Assembly (NCBI GenBank): GCA_902796705.1
Contig: CADBQF010000329.1
Span: forward strand, 1 to 22,784
Origin: Ruminococcus flavefaciens
Lineage (GTDB): Bacteria > Bacillota > Clostridia > Oscillospirales > Ruminococcaceae
Direction: 5' to 3'
Length of the DNA: 22,784 nucleotides
The position numbers and the translations under genes were made by a program. The notes under the pieces were generated by a model. The model searched no databases. It was not told where the DNA came from and saw nothing but the letters and a program-made list of their open reading frames with translations. Of this stretch, positions 1-7,048 are shown one piece after another (within the stretch, counting starts at the first letter, position 1; each line of letters opens with the position of its first letter).

Positions 1-1
1 A

Positions 2-1189
2 CAATACCTGACAGATGCGTGGTATTCATCATCAGGAGATCCTGCAAAAGCAAAGACCGATATCATCAGTCTTTCCGGCAACCGTTCTGAAATAAGCGAG
101 GAAGTACACAGATTACTGGAGAGCGGAGAGGATATCGACCTGTTCATCATCGAGCCGGGAGTAATGGACGCTTTCACTGATGACGACAAACTGACAGCCG
201 ATATCACCGACCTTGGATTCACAGAGAACGATTTTGCAAATGTATATGATTATACGAAAGACTTCGACTTCGATGCAGACGGCACACGAAAAGCCGTTAC
301 TTTCGGCGTAAGTCCGGGAGCTTTCATCTACCGCACTGACTTTGCGAAGACTTACCTCGGAGTCGATTCTCCTGATGAGATGCAGGCTCTCATCTCTGAC
401 TGGGATAAATTTGCCGATACATCACAGAAATTTGTGAAAGCCGCCAACACTCCGGGAGCAAAATTCGATTTTGCCGATTCGTTTGAGAGCATCTGGCTCG
501 CTCACTCCGGCGGAAGAACTTCTCCCTATGTGACTGACGGAAAGATCAATATTACATCATACGAGTCGGATTTTGCCGGGGCTATGAAAAAGCTCTATCT
601 CAGCAATGCCCTTCCTCCTGCCTGCCAGTGGGGAACAGGCTGGACAGAAACTCTCGCCGGTGCAGGAAATGTCATGGGATATTTCTGCTCGCCGTGGTTC
701 ATCGAATACATGGGACAGACCATGACTAAGGAAGATACTTTCGGAAACTGGGCAGTATGCCAAGGGCCGTCTTCATTCTACTGGGGAGGTACAGCGTTTG
801 CCGTTCCTCCAACGACCGACAATGCCGATGATGCGGCTTCATTTATAAGGTATTTCGTTACTGATACCGAAACGGCAGGAGAATTCTACAAGATGAAGCA
901 GTATTATCTGCCGAACAACACAAAGGCAGTTGCAGAACTCTCGGATAAATATGATTCTATCGACGGATACGCCAACCGCATTACAGGCGATCAGGACTAC
1001 ATCGCTGTTTTCGACAAGAACGCAAAGGATCTCAGAACACAGGGCGTTTATACTGATTATGACGATACTATAGATCTGTATCTCGCCAAAGAGATCGCAA
1101 AAAGCTGCCTCACTGACAAGAAGACATTTGCTGAAACAGCAGAAGATGCTGCCGCAGCAGTAAAGGAAATATATCCTGAACTCAACTGA
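2..1189 (+). CDS. Sugar ABC transporter substrate-binding protein, 5'-truncated
   Basis: The reading frame is open from base 2, so the gene begins before the window and its lipoprotein signal is not visible; 395 residues are present. The composition and segments such as GAFIYRTDF, WFIEYMGQT, WGGTAFAVP and the alanine-rich C-terminal helix before the stop fit a family 1 extracellular solute-binding protein, which captures an oligosaccharide or sugar outside the membrane and delivers it to an ABC permease. The internal ATG at 164 is not a credible start because coding continues upstream of it without interruption. No permease gene follows, so partners would lie upstream or elsewhere. The substrate cannot be read from the sequence. 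The family assignment is fairly firm; sugar rather than another solute is inferred from the family's usual role. Confidence 0.85.
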   Translation, partial: QYLTDAWYSSSGDPAKAKTDIISLSGNRSEISEEVHRLLESGEDIDLFIIEPGVMDAFTDDDKLTADITDLGFTENDFANVYDYTKDFDFDADGTRKAVTFGVSPGAFIYRTDFAKTYLGVDSPDEMQALISDWDKFADTSQKFVKAANTPGAKFDFADSFESIWLAHSGGRTSPYVTDGKINITSYESDFAGAMKKLYLSNALPPACQWGTGWTETLAGAGNVMGYFCSPWFIEYMGQTMTKEDTFGNWAVCQGPSSFYWGGTAFAVPPTTDNADDAASFIRYFVTDTETAGEFYKMKQYYLPNNTKAVAELSDKYDSIDGYANRITGDQDYIAVFDKNAKDLRTQGVYTDYDDTIDLYLAKEIAKSCLTDKKTFAETAEDAAAAVKEIYPELN

Positions 1190-1258
1190 ATCGTGACATA
1201 AGGCGGAGGTGCGGCTGTATCCTGAATAATATTTAAATAATTTTACTTCAAAAACCTC

Positions 1259-1287
1259 TTCCATATTTGATGAAAATGTAGTATAAT
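1259..1287 (+). promoter_or_regulatory. Putative promoter of the zapA-to-mrdA cluster
   Basis: A perfect TATAAT lies at 1282-1287, about 40 bases before the zapA start. The matching -35 position (1259-1264, TTCCAT, 17-base spacer) is poor, so this is a weak or activator-dependent sigma-A promoter. A 5-bp hairpin (1296-1300 with 1306-1310) lies between it and the ribosome binding site. Confidence 0.45.
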
Positions 1288-1327
1288 GTAGATTGGTGCA
1301 TATTCTGCACGGAAAGGAAGATACAAA

Positions 1328-1693
1328 ATGCTCAACGATGTTAAAGTTATCATATGCGGCAAGGAGTACAAGCTCCGCACTTCGGAAGCCCCGAACTATG
1401 TGTTCACTCTTGCAAGATCGCTTGAATCAAAGATAAACGAACTTATGAATTCCGGAAGCGGCTCTTCTCCCTATACCGCTGCTATAATGGTCGCTCTCAG
1501 CCTTCTTGATGACCTCAACAAGGCTAATCAGCGTCTTGACAATATACGTATACAGACAAAAGACTATGTTGACGAAGCCGGCAAGACACGCATCGAGCGT
1601 GATGCCGCTCTCAAAGAGATAGAAGTGCTTAAATCAAAGATCGTCCAGCTTGAGAATATGGTGAAACTCAAGCAGCTCAAGGACAGCATTTAA
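1328..1693 (+). CDS. zapA: Cell division protein ZapA
   Basis: The protein has 121 residues. The N-terminal half (NDVKVIICGKEYKL, then a helix with ARSLESKINEL) is the ZapA globular domain, and the C-terminal half (about residues 70-118) is a charged helical coiled coil. ZapA binds FtsZ and promotes bundling of protofilaments at the division ring. Length and domain order are normal for Firmicute ZapA. The start ATG follows GGAAAGGAAG at good spacing. The stop TAA shares its last A with the ATG of the next gene (1693), so the U32 gene is probably translationally coupled. The gene heads a cluster of cell-shape genes, which fits its role. Confidence is high from the fold-defining sequence pattern. 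Confidence 0.88.
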   Translation: MLNDVKVIICGKEYKLRTSEAPNYVFTLARSLESKINELMNSGSGSSPYTAAIMVALSLLDDLNKANQRLDNIRIQTKDYVDEAGKTRIERDAALKEIEVLKSKIVQLENMVKLKQLKDSI

Positions 1694-3750
1694 TGAAACG
1701 CCCTGAAATACTCGCTCCTGCCGGAAGTATGGAAACTCTCACCGCCGCTCTTAGAAGCGGTGCAGATGCCGTCTACATCGGCGGAAAAAACTTCTCGGCA
1801 AGGAGCAGTGCATCTAATTTCACTGACGAAGAACTTGCAGAGGCTTCTGATCTCTGCCACAAGTACGGTGCTAAGCTCTACCTCGCCGTGAATACGATCA
1901 TTTCAGACGATGAAGCTGCCGATCTCTGCCGGTTCATCAGAATATCTGCAAAAGCCGGTGTCGATGCCTATATCGTTCAGGACTGGGGTGCGGCGGAACT
2001 TATCAGAAGATGCGTTCCTGATGCTGTCCTCCATGCCTCGACGCAGATGTCGGTGCATACGGCTGCCGGTGCGGAAATGCTCCGTGACCTCGGCTGGGAA
2101 AGAGTCGTGCCTGCCCGTGAACTCAACAGGGATACTATCCGCAGGATACGCTCATGCGGCATAGAGACAGAGATATTCGTCCACGGTGCTTTGTGTATGT
2201 CAGTTTCCGGTCAGTGCTATATGTCCGCTCTCATGGGAGGACGCTCGGCAAACCGTGGCTGCTGCGGACAGGCTTGCAGACTGCCGTTCTCCGCTGACGG
2301 TACGCCCGGAAAAGCTTCTCTCTCGCTCAAAGACCTTTCGCTCATACCGGAGATAGCCTCTGTCGCAGAAGACGGCATCGATTCCCTTAAAATAGAGGGC
2401 AGAATGAAGCGTCCGGAATATGTCGCTTCGGCTGTCAATGAACTGAAAAAAGCTCTTGACGGTGAAACTCCAGATATGCAGCTCCTCAGAGGTATTTTCT
2501 CACGCAGCGGATTCACTGACGGATACTTCTCAGGAAAACGCAGGGATATGTTCGGTGTGCGTGAAAAAGAAGACGTTACGGCGGCAAAGGAGCTTATCCC
2601 GAAGATACACGAGCTTTACAGATTCGAGAGGAAAGTCTCGGAGATATCGTTCCATGCGGTGATAAGGGAAGATATGCCCTTCTCGCTGACCGCTTCGTGC
2701 GGGGAAGACAGCGTCACTGTCACCGGAGAGATGCCGCAGAAAGCCATAAACCGCCCGGCAGATGAGGATTTCCTTGCGAAACAGCTCTCGAAGCTCGGTG
2801 ATACGATATTCACGCCCGGAAAAGTCTCGCTCGATACGACAGGCGGACTGACCGTGCCGGCAGGAAAGATAAACGAACTGCGACGCATCGCTGCCGAAAA
2901 ACTCACTCAGCTCATCATAAAAAAGAATACTCCGTCAAAGACCGTGACAGACTATTCTCCGCAGCTTCCGGTATATTCTCCGGAAGATGTACCATGTCCG
3001 CTGCCTGTGAGAACATATTGCAGGACAGCACAGCAAGCTGCCGCTGCCGCAGAGCTTTCGGAATTTATAATAGTAGAAGAAAAAGCCGTTACTGACGAAC
3101 TGCTCGGTAGCGTTGACAGAAAAAGGATCATTATTTCACCTCCAAGATTCATCACTGACGAGGACAAGACGATCAAGAAGCTCTCTGAACTGAAAGCTCT
3201 CGGTCTTGACAGGATATTCTGCCATACTCCCGACCATATCGCCATAGGAAAGAAGCTCGGCATGAAACTCCACGGAAGTGCCACGCTGAATATCTTCAAT
3301 TCTTTCAGTGCGGAGAAAATGAAGCAGCTCGGTCTGGAAGATATCGTCTGTTCGTTCGAGGCGAAGGCTTCACAGATAAACGGGATATTCCCCTACGTTC
3401 CGGCAGGTGCGGTGATTTACGGCAGGCTCCCGCTCATGCTCACAAGGAACTGCCCGATCAGGAACGAAGTCGGATGCAGCAGATGCACCGGTTCTCTGAC
3501 CGACCGTACAGGCAGAAAGCTCCCTGTGATGTGTTCGGTCGAATATGTTGAGATACTCAACAGCGATACACTCTATATGGCGGACAAGATAAACTCTCTG
3601 AAAGGCATCTCGTTCGGTATCGTCATGCTTTCAGATGAGAATGAAGAAGAAACAAAGGCTGCTGTTTCCGGTATCCGTCCGGACCGCAGCGTCACTCACG
3701 GTCTCTATTTCCGGGGAGTGACCGACTCGTACAAGAACGACAGGAGCTGA
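1693..3750 (+). CDS. U32 family protein with DUF3656, RlhA-like
   Basis: The protein has 685 residues. It opens with the typical LAPAGSMETL and has the U32 signature at about residues 160-175 (EIFVHGALCMSVSGQC). Cysteines 168, 175, 191 and 195 are placed as in family members that carry an iron-sulfur cluster. Residues about 310-410 resemble DUF3656, with KQLSKLGDT and a conserved INELRR. A second half-domain at about 435-650 has another cysteine set (587, 595, 598, 614). This architecture matches RlhA, which hydroxylates 23S rRNA at C2501, more than a secreted collagenase, although the family was first described as peptidases. There is no signal peptide. The gene overlaps zapA by one base and is followed within one base by dut. 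The U32 call is firm; the RNA-modification role is inferred. Confidence 0.87.
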   Translation: MKRPEILAPAGSMETLTAALRSGADAVYIGGKNFSARSSASNFTDEELAEASDLCHKYGAKLYLAVNTIISDDEAADLCRFIRISAKAGVDAYIVQDWGAAELIRRCVPDAVLHASTQMSVHTAAGAEMLRDLGWERVVPARELNRDTIRRIRSCGIETEIFVHGALCMSVSGQCYMSALMGGRSANRGCCGQACRLPFSADGTPGKASLSLKDLSLIPEIASVAEDGIDSLKIEGRMKRPEYVASAVNELKKALDGETPDMQLLRGIFSRSGFTDGYFSGKRRDMFGVREKEDVTAAKELIPKIHELYRFERKVSEISFHAVIREDMPFSLTASCGEDSVTVTGEMPQKAINRPADEDFLAKQLSKLGDTIFTPGKVSLDTTGGLTVPAGKINELRRIAAEKLTQLIIKKNTPSKTVTDYSPQLPVYSPEDVPCPLPVRTYCRTAQQAAAAAELSEFIIVEEKAVTDELLGSVDRKRIIISPPRFITDEDKTIKKLSELKALGLDRIFCHTPDHIAIGKKLGMKLHGSATLNIFNSFSAEKMKQLGLEDIVCSFEAKASQINGIFPYVPAGAVIYGRLPLMLTRNCPIRNEVGCSRCTGSLTDRTGRKLPVMCSVEYVEILNSDTLYMADKINSLKGISFGIVMLSDENEEETKAAVSGIRPDRSVTHGLYFRGVTDSYKNDRS

Positions 3751-3751
3751 A

Positions 3752-4192
3752 ATGAAGCTTAAATTCAAGAAACTCAAAGAAAACGCCGTTATCCCGTCAC
3801 GTCAGACAAGAGGAAGTGCAGGTCTTGATATATCTGCCTGCCTCGATGAGCCGGTGACGATAATGCCGGGAGATATAGAACTTATCCCGGTCGGTATCAC
3901 GGCTGAACCGGACGAGGACGATGTGGCTCTGCTGATCTATCCACGTTCCGGTCTTTCATCACGCTTCGGCGTAACGCTCGCAAACTGTGTCGGTGTCGTT
4001 GACAGCGACTACCGTGGAGAATGGGCTATCCCCCTTATCAACCACGGAAAAGAGCCATTTACTGTAGAACATGGTATGCGTATAGCACAGCTCGTGCCTA
4101 CACGCATTCTTATGCCTGATATCGAGGTCTGCGATGACCTCGGAGAGACAGAAAGAGGATCAGGCGGTTTCGGTTCTTCCGGAATAAGATAA
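3752..4192 (+). CDS. dut: dUTP diphosphatase (dUTPase)
   Basis: The protein has 146 residues, the usual length of a trimeric dUTPase. All five family motifs are present in order: AGLDISA (23-29), PRSGLSS (64-70), GVVDSDYRGEW (81-91, with the acidic and tyrosine residues that recognise the deoxyuridine), GMRIAQL (108-114) and the glycine-rich C-terminal motif RGSGGFGSSG (135-144) that closes over the phosphates. The enzyme hydrolyses dUTP to dUMP and pyrophosphate, keeping uracil out of DNA and supplying dTMP synthesis. The SD AGGAG at 3742-3746 lies inside the end of the U32 gene, and the ATG is one base past that gene's stop, so the two are co-transcribed. Nothing essential is missing. Confidence 0.96.
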   Translation: MKLKFKKLKENAVIPSRQTRGSAGLDISACLDEPVTIMPGDIELIPVGITAEPDEDDVALLIYPRSGLSSRFGVTLANCVGVVDSDYRGEWAIPLINHGKEPFTVEHGMRIAQLVPTRILMPDIEVCDDLGETERGSGGFGSSGIR

Positions 4193-4222
4193 TATCAGCC
4201 GAAAGGCAGACAGGAGCTTCAG

Positions 4223-4489
4223 ATGAAAAAATCATTATATATGCTTGTACTTATGATAAGTGCCGTAATCATAGGCGGTCTTATCGCATATGAAGCAGCC
4301 ACCCAGGATATCTGTGCATGGCTGGCTTTTTCAAAAGGATTTTCTCTTGAACCGAAAGAATACATAAATTTCAGCGTTCTGAATATAACGTTCGGATTCA
4401 CCTTCGAGATCAGCGTCGCTCAGGTCATCTGTATACTTATAGGTATCCTCATCTATGCGAAGACTGCCCCGAAAGTTGTGACAGGCTGA
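4223..4489 (+). CDS. DUF4321 family small membrane protein
   Basis: The protein has 88 residues with two hydrophobic segments (about 5-24 and 63-82) and a middle part ending in the LNITFGFTFEISVAQVICILIGILIYAK type of pattern. This arrangement, a TM, a loop, a TFGF-type stretch and a TM ending in a lysine, is what I recognise as DUF4321, a short clostridial family often found just upstream of mreB, as here. The function is unknown; the location suggests a link to the Rod elongation machinery or its membrane environment. An SD-like CAGGAG (4211-4216) precedes the ATG. The gene sits 30 bases after dut and 57 before mreB and is probably in the same transcript. The family call rests on memory of the pattern. 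Confidence 0.75.
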   Translation: MKKSLYMLVLMISAVIIGGLIAYEAATQDICAWLAFSKGFSLEPKEYINFSVLNITFGFTFEISVAQVICILIGILIYAKTAPKVVTG

Positions 4490-4546
4490 TCTGCAAAAGA
4501 ATAAAAAGATCAAAAAAGACAATCCCAGTATTTAAGGAGCTTCAGA

Positions 4547-5563
4547 ATGTTTACAAAAGATATCGGTATCGATCTCGGTACGGCAAATACTATAATATAT
4601 ATGCGTAAAAAAGGCATCATAATACGTGAGCCTTCTGTAGTTGCCGTCAACACAAGAACTGACAAGTGCCGCTATGTCGGCATGGAAGCCAAGGAAGTCA
4701 TCGGAAGGACTCCCGGCTCTATCGTTGCTGTCCGTCCGCTCAAAGACGGCGTTATAGCCAATTTCGACATTGCCACGACAATGCTCCAGGAATTCATACG
4801 CAAAGCCCTGAGAGGCACTGTCTTCACCAAGGCGAATGTCATTATATGTATCCCCTCCGGCGTAACTGCCGTTGAAAGGCGTGCTGTCCGTGAGGCAAGC
4901 AAAAAAGCCGGTGCGAACAATGTCCTCATCGTCGAAGAACCTATGGCTGCCGCTATAGGTGCAGGTCTTCCGACAAACAAGCCTACAGGCTGCATGATCG
5001 TCGATATCGGCGGCGGTACGAGCGAAGTCGCTGTTATATCGCTCGGCGGCATCGTCGCTGCAAGATCTGTCCGCTGTGCAGGCGATGAATTCGACACGGC
5101 TATAATCAACTATATCAAGAAGAAATATAACCTCCTCATAGGCGAACGCACCGCCGAGAACATCAAGCTCGAAATAGGTTCGGCTTTTCCGAGCGAGACT
5201 GAGGAGACTATGGAGATAAAGGGAAGAAACCTCCTCAACGGTCTTCCGGAAAATATCATCGTAAGCTCTGCGGAGATCCGTGACGCTCTTGTTGAGCCGC
5301 TCTCAAGAGTCATCGATGCTATCAAGTCAACTCTCGAAGAAACTCCTCCGGAGCTTTCGGCTGATATAATCGACCACGGCATAACGCTCTCCGGCGGCGG
5401 TGCTTTGCTCAGAGGTCTTGACCGCCTTATCAACCGTGAGACAGGTATGCCCGTGTATATCGCTGAATACCCGCTCGACTGCGTTGCGGAGGGTACAGGC
5501 AGGATACTCGAAAATATCAGCGAATATCAGGACGCTCTTACCGAAAACGTAAGATACTATTAA
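4547..5563 (+). CDS. mreB: Rod shape-determining protein MreB (actin-like)
   Basis: The protein has 338 residues, normal for MreB. It begins DIGIDLGTANT, the phosphate 1 loop around Asp9. It has VEEPMAAAIGAG (129-140) with the catalytic glutamate region, the phosphate 2 loop DIGGGTSE (153-160), and a late LSGGGALLRGL adenosine-binding loop. MreB polymerises under the membrane and guides lateral cell-wall synthesis by the Rod complex. AAGGAG lies about 8 bases before the ATG. mreC and mreD follow directly. I considered Mbl or MreBH paralogues; the position ahead of mreC and mreD makes MreB the natural name. The reading frame is intact and uses the same codons as its neighbours. Confidence 0.96.
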   Translation: MFTKDIGIDLGTANTIIYMRKKGIIIREPSVVAVNTRTDKCRYVGMEAKEVIGRTPGSIVAVRPLKDGVIANFDIATTMLQEFIRKALRGTVFTKANVIICIPSGVTAVERRAVREASKKAGANNVLIVEEPMAAAIGAGLPTNKPTGCMIVDIGGGTSEVAVISLGGIVAARSVRCAGDEFDTAIINYIKKKYNLLIGERTAENIKLEIGSAFPSETEETMEIKGRNLLNGLPENIIVSSAEIRDALVEPLSRVIDAIKSTLEETPPELSADIIDHGITLSGGGALLRGLDRLINRETGMPVYIAEYPLDCVAEGTGRILENISEYQDALTENVRYY

Positions 5564-5575
5564 GGAGGCTGCTCC

Positions 5576-6439
5576 ATGCGTGAATTTCTAAAAAGTACGA
5601 AATTCAAGGTACTCCTTGCTTTTCTTGCATTTCTCGTGGGAGTTATGATATTTGCAGTTACGAAGGGCGGTTATTCCCTTTCGGGAGCGTCTGTGATAAA
5701 TACGCTCACCGCACCTTTCAGGTCGGCATCGAACGGCATCAGCATGAAAATGGAGCATACTCTCGATAAGATAAAGCGTGCTGATGATATCTATGATGAA
5801 AACCAGCGGCTCAAAGCCCAGATAGGTGAACTCAACAAACAGCTCACCGATTACGATGCACTCAAAGCCGAATGCGACGAACTCAGAAAATTCGTCAGCA
5901 TCAAGGAAGGCCACGAGGATTATATCCTCTCACAGCCGTGCAAAGTCCTCAGCTATATCGCAAACGATCCGTTCCGCTCGTTCACTATCAACAAAGGCTC
6001 GGCTGAAGGCATAGAGCCTTACTGCCCTGTCGTTACAGCGGAGGGACTCATCGGCATAACCATAGAGGTATCGGAACACGTCACTACTGTAAGGACGATA
6101 CTCTCCCCTGACCTCTCTGTGGCTGTTCAGTGTTCTTCATCGGGTGCTGACAAGGGCATCGTCGAGGGAAATATCCTCTCTGCCGAATCAGGAAATACAA
6201 AGCTCACCCACCTCAGCACGAACAATCACCTCCGTGAAGGCGACCTTATGATAACAACGGGTTCGAGCGGACTTTTCCCGAAGGACTACGCTGTGGGTAC
6301 TGTAAAGGATATCCAGATCGATTCAAACGGACTCTCTTCCTGTGCAGAGATAGAACCGTGCATCGATATCACACGTCTCACTTCCGTTATAGTCATAACC
6401 GATTTCAGCGGAAAGAGGGAGGAAAGCGATGAGGATTAA
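5576..6439 (+). CDS. mreC: Rod shape-determining protein MreC
   Basis: The protein has 287 residues. A short cytoplasmic N-terminus is followed by a TM helix (about 10-28), a coiled coil (about 58-110, rich in E, K, L and N), and a beta-rich extracytoplasmic domain containing PFRSFTINKGSAEGI, VVTAEGLIG and LMITTGSSGLFPK, all typical of MreC. It is the extracytoplasmic scaffold that activates PBP2/RodA and links them to MreB. The SD GGAGG lies 12 bases past the mreB stop. The last 11 bases overlap mreD in another frame, indicating coupled translation. The C-terminus is acidic (REESDED), coded in the overlap. Confidence is high from order and domain plan. Confidence 0.94.
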   Translation: MREFLKSTKFKVLLAFLAFLVGVMIFAVTKGGYSLSGASVINTLTAPFRSASNGISMKMEHTLDKIKRADDIYDENQRLKAQIGELNKQLTDYDALKAECDELRKFVSIKEGHEDYILSQPCKVLSYIANDPFRSFTINKGSAEGIEPYCPVVTAEGLIGITIEVSEHVTTVRTILSPDLSVAVQCSSSGADKGIVEGNILSAESGNTKLTHLSTNNHLREGDLMITTGSSGLFPKDYAVGTVKDIQIDSNGLSSCAEIEPCIDITRLTSVIVITDFSGKREESDED

Positions 6440-6986
6440 AACTACCCGTGAACAGCGTATCCTCTACATAAAAACTGTCGCACGCTGGGTGATGTACTAT
6501 ATCATAATACTCGCCTCGTTCGTAATCATGACTTCGGGAACATGGCTGAAACCTGTGCTTCTCGTGCCGGCTGCGTTGTGCGTATCGCTGGGCAGCGGTC
6601 AGTACAGCTCGGCTGTCACCGGTGCTGTATGCGGCTTCCTGACAGATATTGCGTGCGGAAGACTGTTCGGTTACAACGCTGTGCTGCTAACATTTTTCTG
6701 CGTGATATCATCACTGCTGTTCGAGCTTTATCTGAGGAGGAAATTCATCAACTATTTCCTCATCACAGCAGCCGTGTCGTTCATACAGTGCGGTCTTGAC
6801 TACAAATTCTACTATCAGATGTGGAAATACGAACACGTATCACGTATATTCTCACGATATACGCTAAGAATATGGATATACACCATGATATCTTCGGTTT
6901 TCGTCTATATCCTCTACAAGATAACAGACCGATTCCTGATGCCTAAGACGCACCTTACCATTGAGGAGGCTATTAAGACGAATTAA
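6429..6986 (+). CDS. mreD: Rod shape-determining protein MreD
   Basis: The protein has 185 residues, strongly hydrophobic with about five or six TM segments, including the family's GAVCGFLTDIACGRLFGYN loop, where a glycine and aspartate pattern follows a helix. MreD is the polytopic partner of MreC in the Rod complex. The start ATG lies inside the end of mreC, with the SD AGGGAGGAAA 8 bases upstream. mrdA follows after 62 non-coding bases that include a small hairpin (about 6987-7001, GGCAG/CTGCC). MreD sequences diverge quickly, so the call relies on the loop motif and on gene order. Confidence 0.9.
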   Translation: MRIKTTREQRILYIKTVARWVMYYIIILASFVIMTSGTWLKPVLLVPAALCVSLGSGQYSSAVTGAVCGFLTDIACGRLFGYNAVLLTFFCVISSLLFELYLRRKFINYFLITAAVSFIQCGLDYKFYYQMWKYEHVSRIFSRYTLRIWIYTMISSVFVYILYKITDRFLMPKTHLTIEEAIKTN

Positions 6987-7048
6987 AGGCAGTTTTCCTG
7001 CCACGGAGATCATCAGAACATAATATTATCGTTCCAGCAATTTGGAAG